Source: Rhizobium hidalgonense (GTDB taxonomy: Bacteria > Pseudomonadota > Alphaproteobacteria > Rhizobiales > Rhizobiaceae). From it: 64,000 nt of DNA. Position 1 is the first letter of the stretch, and every line of letters begins with the position of its first letter. A program made the position numbers and the translations under genes. The notes below the pieces were generated by a model, which saw nothing but the letters and a program-made list of their open reading frames with translations, was not told the DNA's origin and made no database searches. Shown in pieces: positions 45,155-59,200 of this stretch. The DNA lies in NCBI RefSeq assembly GCF_002914525.1, contig NZ_LODW01000056.1:24157-88156 (forward strand), given 5' to 3'.

Positions 45155-45601
45155 CTACGCGCTCGATTTGGAGTAGAGGCCAAGATTGCCGCCGACGGCG
45201 AATCCGCAGCGCTGATAAAATTTCGACAAGGCACCGTCTCGCTGCGAGACCAACCAGACACTGTTGCATCCTTCGGCCTTTGCTGTTTCAAAAACTGCCG
45301 ACAGGAGGGCGGTCCCTATTCCCCTACCCTGCGCTTCAGGCAGTACCGAGAGCTCATCAAGATAAATGACCGGACCCGCATGGCGCCGCTGTCGTATACC
45401 CAATGCAATCCCCAGCACCTTGCCTGCGTCGATGGCCGCAAGGGCGATGGATCTGGGCGTTTCAAGCACGGTTTTGACATTTTCAACCGCCGCTTCAAGC
45501 GACCAATTCTCGTTCCATGGCGGTCCCGAATAGGCACCGACCAGTACAGCGGCGGCGCCATTGAGATGTTCTAGCGCAAGACGTTCAATCCGAAACGACA
45601 T
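45155..45601 (-). CDS. GNAT-family N-acetyltransferase
   Basis: The 148-residue protein starts MSFRIERLALEHLNGAAAVL with AGGTGG upstream. The acetyl-CoA-binding motif is LPEAQGRGIGTALLSAV near residue 85, and FYQRCGFAVGG near the C-terminus is the usual GNAT ending. The substrate is unknown. It points away from the thiamine riboswitch. Confidence 0.82.
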   Translation of the reverse strand: MSFRIERLALEHLNGAAAVLVGAYSGPPWNENWSLEAAVENVKTVLETPRSIALAAIDAGKVLGIALGIRQRRHAGPVIYLDELSVLPEAQGRGIGTALLSAVFETAKAEGCNSVWLVSQRDGALSKFYQRCGFAVGGNLGLYSKSSA

Positions 45602-45744
45602 AAATCCACCTGACGTTGAGTGAAACGACATTTGCCCAGTTCGACCGGTAACGCAACAGGCTCCGAGACGCACGGTGCAAGCGGAACGGCAAAGCTGTGA
45701 GCTTGACACAATCAGCGACGGCGCTTTACGGTTGTCGGCATTCA

Positions 45745-45852
45745 CCAGGGGGGTCCCGCAAGGGGCTGAGATACTGCTGGACAATACGGCTTTGCCTGTT
45801 GTGGCGCAGTGACCCGTTGAACCTGATCCAGTTCATACTGGCGTAGGGACGG
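45745..45852 (+). promoter_or_regulatory. TPP riboswitch (thi box)
   Basis: The conserved thiamine pyrophosphate aptamer is clear: GGGGCTGAGA (45772-45781), then GACCCGTTGAACCTGATCC, AGTTCATACTGG and CGTAGGGA (ending about 45850), with an extended variable stem between the first two. TPP binding shuts off thiC expression. The aptamer ends about 108 bases before the thiC start. Confidence 0.95.
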
Positions 45853-45925
45853 TGCAAGCGCTCGAAGGCGTCGGATTCACGCGTGGAATCCATGCCGGCG
45901 TCTTTTCATCATTCCGGCTGATTGA

Positions 45926-47785
<1,860 letters not shown>

Positions 47786-47786
47786 A

Positions 47787-48767
47787 ATGCGTGTTCTTGT
47801 TAGAGGGGCCGGCGTCGCCGGCCTCACCGTCGCCCGCGAACTGCATGCCCGCGGTGCTGATGTCACGGTCTTCGACCCGCAGCCGAACTTCGCTCATGCG
47901 GCTTCCTGGCTCGCCGGCGGCATGCTGGCGCCCTGGTGCGAGCGGGAAAGTGCCGATGAGGCCGTGCTGACACGCGGCCTCGATGCCGCCGATCGATGGG
48001 AAGCGATCCTGCCCGGCAACGTCGTCCGCAATGGCACGCTCGTCGTCGCCTCGACGCGCGACCATGGCGAACTGAAGCGGTTTGCAAGCCGCACGACCGG
48101 TTATCAATGGGTTGAAGAGCAGGATATTGCGAGACTCGAACCCATGCTCGCCGGCCGTTTCAGGCACGGCCTGTTCTTTCCACGCGAAGCGCATCTGGAC
48201 CCTCGTCAGGCGCTGCGCAGCTTGAAAGAGCAACTGTCGGCAATCGGCGTCGTCTTTACCGACACGGCTGTGAGCGACGGCGATTTCTCCGATATCGTCG
48301 ACTGTACCGGTGCAGCCCGCATCGGGCAGGATCGCGATCTGCGCGGCGTGCGGGGCGAAATGCTCAATCTCCATACCGAAGAGGTGACCCTCGCCCGGCC
48401 CGTCCGTCTGCTGCATCCGCGCTTTCCCGTCTATATCGTTCCCCGCGGCAACGGGTTTTTCATGGTGGGCGCGACGATGATCGAGACCGATTTCGGTGGC
48501 CCGATCACGGCACGCTCGCTGATGGAACTGCTGAACACGGCCTATGCACTGCACCCGGCCTTTGCCGACGCCGCCGTCGTCGAAACCGGCGCCGGCATCC
48601 GCCCTGCCCTGCCCGACAATCTTCCGCACGTCGCGCGCGAGGGAAAGGTCGTCATCTTCAACGGCCTTTATCGCCACGGTTTTCTGCTGGCGCCGGCCAT
48701 GGCGGCCGAGGCCGCCGATCTCGTTTTTTCCAAAGAACCGAAGCAAAGGAATGCCCGATGCAACTGA
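47787..48767 (+). CDS. thiO: Glycine oxidase ThiO
   Basis: This FAD-dependent oxidase makes the iminoglycine used by ThiG for the thiazole ring. The 326-residue protein starts MRVLVRGAGVAGLTVARELH, an FAD-binding Rossmann motif (GAGVAGL). The start is one base after the thiC stop. The C-terminal part has GAGIRPALPDNLPHV and GLYRHGFLLAPAMA, typical for ThiO. It overlaps thiS by ten bases. Confidence 0.92.
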   Translation: MRVLVRGAGVAGLTVARELHARGADVTVFDPQPNFAHAASWLAGGMLAPWCERESADEAVLTRGLDAADRWEAILPGNVVRNGTLVVASTRDHGELKRFASRTTGYQWVEEQDIARLEPMLAGRFRHGLFFPREAHLDPRQALRSLKEQLSAIGVVFTDTAVSDGDFSDIVDCTGAARIGQDRDLRGVRGEMLNLHTEEVTLARPVRLLHPRFPVYIVPRGNGFFMVGATMIETDFGGPITARSLMELLNTAYALHPAFADAAVVETGAGIRPALPDNLPHVAREGKVVIFNGLYRHGFLLAPAMAAEAADLVFSKEPKQRNARCN

Positions 48768-48955
48768 TCATCAACGGCGAAGCCCAGACAATCGCCGCCA
48801 CCACGCTTTTACAGCTTCTGACCGCACTCGATTACGAAGGCGACTGGCTGGCGACCGCCGTCAACGGCGAACTGGTTCATCGCGAGGATCGCGAAGAGCA
48901 CATGCTGAACGATAATGACAGGATCGAGATCCTGACCCCAATGCAGGGAGGCTGA
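48758..48955 (+). CDS. thiS: Sulfur carrier protein ThiS
   Basis: The 65-residue ubiquitin-like protein starts [20 protein letters not shown] and ends in MQGG; the terminal Gly-Gly is thiocarboxylated to donate sulfur to ThiG. AAGGA precedes the ATG. It is tightly coupled to thiO and thiG. Confidence 0.93.
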   Translation: MQLIINGEAQTIAATTLLQLLTALDYEGDWLATAVNGELVHREDREEHMLNDNDRIEILTPMQGG

Positions 48956-48957
48956 GC

Positions 48958-49731
48958 ATGTTTGACCTTTACGGAAGCCAAATCGCGTCACGCCTGCTTC
49001 TCGGCACTGCACGTTACCCCTCGCCGGCGATCCTGACCGAAGCCATCACGCGCTCTAAAGCGGAAATCGTTACCGTGTCGCTGCGCCGCGAAATGGCGGG
49101 CGGGCGCAATGGCGGGGCTTTCTTCGAGATGATCCGTGCGCTCGGCGTTCACGTTCTTCCCAACACCGCCGGCTGCCATGGCGTGTCCGAGGCGGTGCTG
49201 ACGGCGAAGATGGCTCGGGAAGTGTTTCGCACCGATTGGATCAAGCTGGAGGTGATCGGCAATCACGACACGCTGCAGCCGGATGTCTTTTCGCTCGTGG
49301 AGGCGGCACGCATCCTGACCGCCGAAGGCTTTCAGGTCTTTCCCTATACGACGGACGATCTGGTCGTTGCCGAGCGTCTGATCGACGCCGGATGCCAGGT
49401 GCTGATGCCCTGGTGCGCGCCGATCGGCTCGGCAGCGGGACCACAAAATCTCGCAGCTCTTCGATCGATGCGGGCGCATTTTCCCGACGTGCCGCTGATC
49501 GTGGATGCCGGTATCGGCCGGCCTTCGCATGCGGCCATCGTCATGGAGCTGGGCTTCGATGCCGTGTTGCTGAACACCGCTATTGCCGGCGCCGGCGACC
49601 CCGCCGCGATGGCGCAAGCCTTTGCCAAGGCAATCGACGCCGGCAGGCAGGCGTTCGGCGCCGGCATGCTGGAGCCGCGCGACATGGCGGTGCCGTCGAC
49701 ACCCGTGATCGGAAAGGCGGTATTTGCATGA
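48958..49731 (+). CDS. thiG: Thiazole synthase ThiG
   Basis: The 257-residue TIM-barrel enzyme builds the thiazole phosphate. Motifs: LGTARYPSP near residue 16, the Schiff-base lysine region WIKLEVIGN near 94, and the phosphate-binding glycines [12 protein letters not shown] and [12 protein letters not shown]. It starts two bases after the thiS stop. The expected next gene of the rhizobial cluster, thiE, is not present after it. Confidence 0.94.
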   Translation: MFDLYGSQIASRLLLGTARYPSPAILTEAITRSKAEIVTVSLRREMAGGRNGGAFFEMIRALGVHVLPNTAGCHGVSEAVLTAKMAREVFRTDWIKLEVIGNHDTLQPDVFSLVEAARILTAEGFQVFPYTTDDLVVAERLIDAGCQVLMPWCAPIGSAAGPQNLAALRSMRAHFPDVPLIVDAGIGRPSHAAIVMELGFDAVLLNTAIAGAGDPAAMAQAFAKAIDAGRQAFGAGMLEPRDMAVPSTPVIGKAVFA

Positions 49732-49844
49732 AAGTCCACCGTTTCCGATTGCCGGGGGACATCGGCAACCAGAGCGTCAAGCCCTCGGGTTGCCGCGTCA
49801 TTGAGCGCAATTGGCTTCTAGCGACGTGCTCAAGCTGTCCATGA
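49728..49844 (+). pseudogene. Short frame after thiG, possible thiE remnant
   Basis: An ATG overlaps the thiG stop (ATGA), exactly where thiE begins in thiCOGE clusters. The frame runs only 38 codons ([20 protein letters not shown], then unrelated sequence) and ends inside the convergent neighbouring gene. After the first eight or nine residues nothing resembles thiamine-phosphate synthase. It is probably the start of a deleted thiE or a chance frame. Confidence 0.35.
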
Positions 49845-50682
49845 GGCGCGGATTTGTTGTGGTTAGCCAGCGCTCTGTCGAAAAAAAGGTCTTTGTTCTC
49901 ACCTGCGAAGCTGAAGTCGCCTTCAGACCAAGGACAAAATTAAAATTATTTCCGCTGCCGGCTTCGCGCGTGAAGCTGAGATAGGAGCCGAAGCGCTCGT
50001 ATTCGATATTTCGAAGGTTTTGGATCGATGCAAGCGTATCCTCGAAATCGCGCCAGCACGCCTGCGTCACGATGATTTCGAATATGCGCAGGACGGCAGG
50101 GGCAAGACGCCCCTCAGCATCTGTCGTCGGCCCAATGAGCTTGGCGCGAATCTCGACAACATCGCCCATTTCATTTCCGCGCACCTTGACGAAAGTCGAG
50201 CTGATGGGGCGCACTTCGTCCCGTTCGTAGATGCGCTGAAAATAACATTCATAACTGCGATTGCGCATGGATGCGGCTTTCCATTCGCTCATCTCGATGC
50301 CGGCCTGTCGAAGAGCCCCGCAGATATTCTGTCCCGAGACGCGCCACATCCGCAGAAATTGACCTGCCAATTCCGGATTCGGGACCTCCATCAGCTTCAG
50401 CGATATAGACATCGTCGGGAGAGGCGAAGGAGCCGCCGGGTCGGGGCGGACGGCTATGGGTGATGAGCGCGGTGCCTTATTGAGGGCTCGATCTTCAAAA
50501 CGATCAATCGGAGCTTCGGGCTGGCGGATTTCACTGTAAAAAACAACGATGCCCGCAACGAGCAAAACGAATAGCAAAAGCACTGGCCTAAGCAGCCGGC
50601 GGCGGTTGCGCCGCAATTGGAAATTCGAATGCGGAAGCGGGATGTCGCGAGGCGGATCGACTGCTGATAACCCTTTATCCAC
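49798..50682 (-). CDS. Membrane-anchored protein of unknown function
   Basis: The 294-residue protein begins at a GTG (MDKGLSAVDPPRDIPLP) with GAGG upstream. A short basic cytoplasmic N-terminus is followed by one membrane segment at about residues 33-50 (PVLLLFVLLVAGIVVFY) and a periplasmic domain with three cysteines (C121 in NICGAL, C147 in YECYF and C209 in QACWRDF) plus a terminal NCAQ. I do not recognise the domain with certainty; it may belong to a rhizobial DUF family. It lies between the thiamine cluster and the secretion locus and is not clearly part of either. Confidence 0.6.
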   Translation of the reverse strand: MDKGLSAVDPPRDIPLPHSNFQLRRNRRRLLRPVLLLFVLLVAGIVVFYSEIRQPEAPIDRFEDRALNKAPRSSPIAVRPDPAAPSPLPTMSISLKLMEVPNPELAGQFLRMWRVSGQNICGALRQAGIEMSEWKAASMRNRSYECYFQRIYERDEVRPISSTFVKVRGNEMGDVVEIRAKLIGPTTDAEGRLAPAVLRIFEIIVTQACWRDFEDTLASIQNLRNIEYERFGSYLSFTREAGSGNNFNFVLGLKATSASQVRTKTFFSTERWLTTTNPRLMDSLSTSLEANCAQ

Positions 50683-50912
50683 GGCGCGACCTCACAAGCA
50701 AAATCGGAGCGGATGCGAGTGCAAACCCAATCAACCTCGATCCTGTTTGCGGCCAACCGGTGTCGGTGGGCGCGTGAACCAAAGCCCCTGCTGGCGACTC
50801 CTTCCAAAGGTGAGCAACGGATTGGAAAACGGTCCAGTCTGTCCGACTCACCTTCGACACCGCGAGTGTGAGGTCGCCTGTCTGGAGCGTCAAGCAGCAA
50901 GCCGAACTGGCC

Positions 50913-52366
50913 CTACGGTTCGCGTATTGCGTTATCCAGTCCTCGTAGCAACGGATACAGGAAATAGGAGATTACCGTGCGTTTGCCCACCTTGATTTCC
51001 GTGGACACGGTCATTCCGGGAAGCAGCCGCACCGGCACATCTGCGGCATTCAGCCTTGTATCGGCAAGCAGGACCCGGGCCTTGAAGAAGGGGGCTGCAG
51101 GCTGACTGGGGGTGGCGGTCTGCTCCTGCTGGCCGGTCAAAAAGGTGTCCTGGCTGATGGTTCTCACCTCTCCCGCGGCGGTGCCGTATTTCTGGAAGGG
51201 GTAGGCGTCGAGCTTGATACGCGCTTCCTTGCCGACGGCGACCCGGCCGATATCGCGGGTGTTGATCGAGACTTCGGCTTCGAGCGGCACGTTGATGGGC
51301 ACGAGTGTGACCACCGGCTCCGCTTCCCGCACCACAGAACCGACCGAGCGTTGCGCCAGATCGAGCACCACGGCATCGGCGGGTGCGGTCAGCGCTACCA
51401 TGTTGCGGCGCAACTGCATCTTTTTCAGTTCCTCGTCGGCCATGTCACGCTGGCCGCGCAATTCCACCAGCTGCTCCATTGCGGCCCGGCGGAAATCCTC
51501 GATGAAGGCCTGGCGGTCGGCGCGGAGCTTGGCATAAGAGTGGGCGGCCTCGTCGGCGCGGCCGCGGACGGCGGTCAGATCGGACTCGACGTCGAGGCGG
51601 GCATCACGGGAGCCGAGCAACGTGATCAGCGAACCGCTTTGGTTGTCGTAGAGCCGCTCCCGCGCTGCTTCGATCTGCGAGAGCCCCTCACGCCGGTCGT
51701 TGAGCACCGCCTCCTGGTTCTTGCTCGCCACAAGAGCGGCCGATTGGCCGGCGATCTGCTGATCGAAATTCTGCAACTGCGCCACGTAGAAGGCTCGCCG
51801 CTGGCCGAAAAGCTGGGCCTGCAGCATCTGATCGGGCGTATCTCCGGCCATCTTCGTATAGTCATCGCCGGCAAGCTCTGCCTCAATCCGCCTCACCTGG
51901 GCGTCGAGTGCAGAGAATTTCGCTTGCTGCTGGCCGACATCGGCCTGGCTGAAGGTCGCGTCAAGGGTCGCGAGCGTCTGACCGGCATGCACGACCTCGC
52001 CGGCCTTCACCTCGATCGTGCGGATGATCGATGTTTCGAGGGGCTGGACGACGATGGTCGGCTGGGTGGTGACGAGCTTGCCAGGCGCAATCACCACCTC
52101 GTCGATCGAGGAGACCGAGGCCCAGGTGATCGCTGCGGCAAGCAGCGCCGTCACGCAGTAGAGCGTCATGCGCGCCACCCGCGGCGGCGCGCGTTCCTCG
52201 AGCTCGACCGCATCGGACTGGAATTCGGCAATGGCCGGCGGCAGCGGCGGGCGGGCGGTCAGTGCCCGTCCCTTGTCTGGGGGGCCGTTGTCTGCGGGAG
52301 ATTTGTCCGAGGCGCCCTTATTTGAAGGGACCGGCAGGTTATCGCTGGGTTTTCTAGCGTGCGCGT

Positions 52367-52370
<4 letters not shown>
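50913..52370 (-). CDS. Type I secretion membrane fusion protein (HlyD-type)
   Basis: The 485-residue adaptor connects the ABC exporter to an outer-membrane TolC-like channel. The N-terminal 60 residues are cytoplasmic and proline- and lysine-rich. One membrane segment lies near residues 69-87 (MTLYCVTALLAAAITWASV). Biotinyl-lipoyl-like halves (VIAPGKLVTTQPTIVVQPLE) and a long coiled coil (about 130-320) follow. The C-terminus contains LLPGMTVSTEIKVGKRTV. Its ATG overlaps the exporter stop by four bases. Confidence 0.9.
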
Positions 52371-54511
<2,141 letters not shown>

Positions 54512-54609
54512 GGCCCACCCGAAACAATACGAGACCGCGGCTTAGTCTCAAAGAGTTGGAGCCTCTTTTGTGCGTCCGGATGGACGCACAGCGCTCCAGA
54601 CCTGTTTTA

Positions 54610-54918
54610 TCAGTTGAAGTTCGGCGAGGCGTTCGAAGCGCCGCCCTGGGTCGACTGGATATCGGCTGCGGCTGCGCCCGACATATCGCCGACCCGACGG
54701 ACCGCACCCGCCTCGACCAACCCGCCAAGCGCTTTCTGCATGAGATCGACCGCATTGGCGAAGGCATCGACAGGCATGATGATGCGCTGGCGGAAGACCG
54801 GCGTCGGGTTGTTGTTGGCGTCACGTTCGGTTGCCGAAAGCGACATCAGGTCGATGCGAACGATCGTTCCCGTAATGGTAATTTCGCCAATGCCGTCTGC
54901 GTAAAGTTCGTTGCTCAT
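54610..54918 (-). CDS. Conserved-looking 102-residue protein of the secretion operon
   Basis: It starts MSNELYADGIGEITITGTIV with a perfect GGAGGAGAG ribosome site. The first 75 residues form a compact beta-rich unit (VRIDLMSLSATERD, FRQRIIMPVDAFANAVDLMQ, then KALGGLVEAGAVRRV). The tail is low-complexity (Ala, Gly, Ser, Asn). It may be distantly DUF3467-like, which I cannot confirm. There is no signal peptide or membrane segment. Its place between the CobW GTPase and the exporter suggests a chaperone or regulator of the secreted substrate. Confidence 0.6.
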   Translation of the reverse strand: MSNELYADGIGEITITGTIVRIDLMSLSATERDANNNPTPVFRQRIIMPVDAFANAVDLMQKALGGLVEAGAVRRVGDMSGAAAADIQSTQGGASNASPNFN

Positions 54919-54965
54919 TGTTCTCTCCTCCGTTGATAATCAAAGGGTCTTCATATCAGGGCGTC

Positions 54966-56213
54966 TTACGTGTGTTCGGACGCACTATTGGAATGTGCAG
55001 GGATATGTCCGTGCTGCCATGCCGGAAACGGATCGCGAAGCCCGACGGCGGTCTGCGGATCGAAACCCGTCTCCTCGCCGGTCAGGCAATCACCCAGCGC
55101 AGCGCGGATCGCGTCCTCGTCGAAGCCGGAACCGATGAAGACGAGCTCCTGGCGGCGGTCGCCCCAGACATCGTCCCAATGCCGGTCGATGAGCTGGCGG
55201 AACTGCGGAAAGCGCGGCCATTGCACCCGCGGCACCGAGGCCCACCAGTACCCCCTGGTCTCGATGCGGCACTGGGTGCCTGCAATCGACAGAAGGCCGA
55301 TCTCATCCGGCCTCGTCGCCAGCCAGAAATGGCCCTTTGCACGGATGAGGCCCGCCCATTTCCGGTCGAGAAAATCCTTGAGCCTCAGCGGATCGAAGGG
55401 CCGCCGGCTGCGATAGACGAAGCTTCTTATGCCGTATTCCTCGGTCTCCGGCACATGATCGCCCCAGCCGAAGAGTTCCTTGTGCCAGAGCGGATGGCGG
55501 GCGGCCTTCGCCTCGCTGAAGAGACCGGTATCCAGGATGGCGCCAAGCGGCACCTGGCCGAAGACCGCCTCGACGACCTGAGCATCCGGATTGAGCGCCG
55601 CGACGACCCGGCGAACCTCGGCAAGGTCGGCGCACGGCACGTCGCCTGCCTTGTTGATGATGACGACATCGGAAAATTCGATCTGCTCGACGAGCAGTTC
55701 CACGAGCTTGCGCTCATCATGCCCGTCACGCCTTTCACCGCGATCGGCAAGGAACTCGGCGCTCTGGTAGTCGGTGAGAAGATTGACCGCATCGACGACG
55801 CAGACCATCGTGTCGAGACGCGCCACGTCGCAGAGGGCCGCGCCGCTCTCGTCGCGGAAGGAGAAGGTGGCTGCGACCGGCAGCGGCTCGGCAATGCCGG
55901 TGCCCTCGATCAGCAGATAGTCGAAACGGCCGGCGGCTGCGAGCCGGCGCACTTCGCTGAGGAGATCGTCGCGCAGCGTGCAGCAGATGCACCCGTTGGT
56001 GAGCTCTACCAATGTCTCGTCGGTACGCGAGAGGCCGGCTTCCCCCTCGCGCAAGAGTTCCGCATCGATATTGACCTCGCTCATATCATTGACGATGACA
56101 GCAACCCGGCGGCCCTCCCGATTACTGAGGACATGATTGAGGACCGTCGTCTTGCCGGCGCCGAGAAACCCGGCAAGAACGGTTACGGGCAATCTGTTGT
56201 CTGCACCCATCAT
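54966..56213 (-). CDS. CobW/COG0523-family GTPase (first copy)
   Basis: The protein has about 415 residues; ATG 56213 or 56210 is the likely start (a GTG lies at 56225). COG0523 GTPases deliver metal ions, mostly zinc, to client proteins. Walker A is GFLGAGKTT, the metal site is CICC in [11 protein letters not shown], and Walker B/switch is EGTGIAEP. The base-recognition motif reads INKAGD, with the Asp one position late compared with NKxD. The C-terminal CobW domain is complete, and the tail is His-rich ([17 protein letters not shown]). It lies 48 bases after the large DUF4082 protein and 47 bases before the 102-residue protein. Confidence 0.87.
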   Translation of the reverse strand: MMGADNRLPVTVLAGFLGAGKTTVLNHVLSNREGRRVAVIVNDMSEVNIDAELLREGEAGLSRTDETLVELTNGCICCTLRDDLLSEVRRLAAAGRFDYLLIEGTGIAEPLPVAATFSFRDESGAALCDVARLDTMVCVVDAVNLLTDYQSAEFLADRGERRDGHDERKLVELLVEQIEFSDVVIINKAGDVPCADLAEVRRVVAALNPDAQVVEAVFGQVPLGAILDTGLFSEAKAARHPLWHKELFGWGDHVPETEEYGIRSFVYRSRRPFDPLRLKDFLDRKWAGLIRAKGHFWLATRPDEIGLLSIAGTQCRIETRGYWWASVPRVQWPRFPQFRQLIDRHWDDVWGDRRQELVFIGSGFDEDAIRAALGDCLTGEETGFDPQTAVGLRDPFPAWQHGHIPAHSNSASEHT

Positions 56214-56261
56214 CGAAACTCTCACTCTTTACAGCATGCCTGGCTTACATCCTCGCGGGCT

Positions 56262-59200
56262 TTACGCCGCGAGCTGTGGTTTGAACGCCACGTCCACATA
56301 GTAGTTGGTGCTGTTGTAGCTGGCCGTCGGGAACAACCCGCCCGCCCCGTAGGCATAGACGCCGTTGCTGCCGCCGAACGCCTTGAGATCGCCGTTCGTC
56401 ACGTCGCTGGCGAAGTAATTGCCGGTCGCCGAATAATTGCCGTTGCTCGAATAAGAAACGACGTAGGTCGTATCCGCCTGGATGGCGATCTGCTGGGTAA
56501 GCTGCGCAGTCTGCCAGCCGCTCGCCGTCTCGTTGTTGAAGGTGACACTGCCGATGAGCGTGCCAGAGACGGTCCAGAGATAGCCGTTATGCGGGCCGGT
56601 ATTGTCGGCGCCCTTGTAGAAGCGGATGCCGGTGATCCAGCCTGACGTATCGGCTTGGAATTTCATGCCGAGATTGACTTGCTGGTTGTCGTTGACGGAG
56701 ACGGTTGAAGGCGTCGCATTGGCAGCAAAGAGGTTCTGTTCCGGCCCCGTCTGGCCGCCATTGATGGTGAGCGCAACCTGCGCCGACGCCGTGCCGCCCT
56801 TGCCGTCTGCAATCGCGTAGCTGAAGCTCGCCGGCCCGGAATAGCCTGCCGTCGGCGTGAATGTCACCGTCTGGGCCTGCGCATTCCAGGCGACCGAGCC
56901 GTTGACCGCGCTGCTGACGCCGGTGACGACAAGCGGGTCGCCATCGGCGTCGGTGTCGTTTGCCAGCAGCACCGAGGCCTGAATGGTGATCGGCGTGCCG
57001 GTATTGGTCGAGAAGCCGCTGTCATTGGCGGCGACCGGCACCGCATTCTGTGCGCCGCCCTGCTGGTAGAGAACGTCGACCCAGTAATTGGTCGCATTGT
57101 AGGAAGCGGTCGGGAACAGGCTGCCGGAGCCATAGGCATAAAGACCGTTGCCGCCGCTCGAAGCACTCGATGGCGCCGTCAGCCCGCCGCTCGTATGGTC
57201 CGTCGTGAAGTAATTCGACGTTGCGGAATAGAAGCCGTTCGAATGGTAGCTCGCCACATAGGTGGCGCCGGCCGTAACATTGATCGGCTGGGTGAAGGAA
57301 ACCGTCTGCCAGCCGCTCGCCGTCTCGTTGATAAAGGTCGCCTGGGCCAGAAGCTGGCCGCTCGTCGTCCACAGCGAGCCGACATGCGTGCCGGTATCCT
57401 GGGCGCTTTTGTAATAGGTGAGCCCGGTGATCTGGCCGGTTGCGGACGCGATGAATTTGACGCCGAGTTCGACCGAGTTGGCGTCATTGGCGGCGGCAAC
57501 ACCCGACGTGTCGGCGCCGGTGAACAGGCTTGATGTCGTTCCTCCGCCGGGCGCGCCGACGGTGAGGCTGACCGTGGCCGACGCCGTGCCGCCCAATCCG
57601 TCCGAGATCGAATAGGAGAAGCTTGCCGCACCTGTATAACCCGCCGCCGGGGTGAAAGTCACAGTCTTGGTCTGCCCGTTGTAGGTCACCGTTCCGTGGA
57701 CCGCGCCATTGACGCCGGTGATACTGAGCGCGTCGCCATCGGCATCGGTGTCGTTTGCAAGCAGACTGGCTGCGGCAATCGACAGCGCCGTGTCGGAATA
57801 AGTCGTGTAGCCATTGTCATTGGCGGCGACCGGCACCGCGTTGCCCGTCGCCTGATTGTAGACGACATCCACCCAGTAGTTCGACGACTGGTAGCTGGAG
57901 GTCGGGAACGCCGAGCCCCCGACCGTGTAGACGCCATTGCTGCCGGCGAGCGCCGTCAGCGAGCCATTGCTATGGGCTGATGTGAAATAGTCTGCCGTCG
58001 CGACATAGGAGCCTGTCGTGCTGTAGGAGGCGACATAGGTCGTACCGGCCGCGATATGCAGCGGGTTGGCGAATGTCGCGGTCTGCCAGCCGTTCACCGA
58101 TCCGCTGTCGGCGAAGGTGACGGTCGCGACCAGCGTGCCGCCGGCCGTCCAGAGCGAGCCAGTATGGGCTCCGGTATCGCCTGCTGCCTTGTAGTAGCGG
58201 ATCCCGGTAATCATGCCGCTCGCCGAAGCGACGAACTTCATGCCGAGTTCCATCGACTGGCCGTCGTTGAAGCTCGCGCCCGTCGGTCCTTCGCTTGATG
58301 TAAACAGTGTCTCTCCGGCAGGGCCTGGGTTCACGGTCAGGCTGACGCCGCCCTGATCCGTGCCGCCGCGCCCGTCCGACAGCGTATAGGTGAAGCTTGC
58401 CGGCCCCGAATAATTGTTGGTCGGCGTGAAGACGACGGTGCCGTTCTGCTTGTTGAGCGTCACCGTGCCATTGACGGCATTGCTGACGGCCGAAATCGTC
58501 AGCGCATCGCCATTGGGATCTGTATCGTTTCCGACAAGTGAGGCGATCGAGATGCTAACTGTATCGTTGCTGGAGATGACGAACCCCGTATCGTCGGTCG
58601 CGACCGGCGCGCCATTGGGACCGGCATCGAAGACCACGTCGACCCAGTAATTTGTGCCGGTGCCGGGGCTTTGGCCGGGGAACGTGCCGGCAGTGGTGCC
58701 GTAGGCGAAGACGCCGCCGCCATCGACGGCCTTCACCGCGCCGCTGGCATAGGTGCCGCCTGTAAAATAATTGCTCGTCGACGAGTAGAAACCGCTGCTG
58801 TGATAGGAGGCCACATAGGTCGTGCCGGCGGCAATCTGGATCGGGCTGGAGAACATCACGGTCTGCCAACCGGAGAGCGATTCACCGACGGACACGCCTG
58901 TTGCCAGCAACGTTCCGTTGGCACTCCAGAGGCTGACGACATGGTCGCCGATATTGTAGAAGCCCTTGTAGAAACGGATGCCCTCCACGGAGCCTGCCGT
59001 CGTCGTCTGAAAGCGCAGGCCAAGTTCGACGGAATCGCGATCGATCGCTACTTCGACCGCTGGCTTATCCGCAAGCGTCCAGAGGCCCGTCGTTCCCGGC
59101 AGGCTGACCGTGACCTGCTTGCCGGCCGACGGTGCCTCCATATTGACGCTGTCGTCGACGGCCCGCGACATGATCGTGTAGGTTCCGCTCGCCTGGACGA

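Noticed and set aside
49857..50995. Several overlapping frames on both strands around 50.5-51.0 kb
   Set aside because: They overlap the membrane-anchored protein or the HlyD gene, or are too short to support; no domain seen.
54918..56645. Plus-strand open frame of 575 codons opposite the CobW GTPase
   Set aside because: Antisense shadow of the conserved GTPase and of the DUF4082 gene end; rich in Arg, Ala and Asp without known domain.
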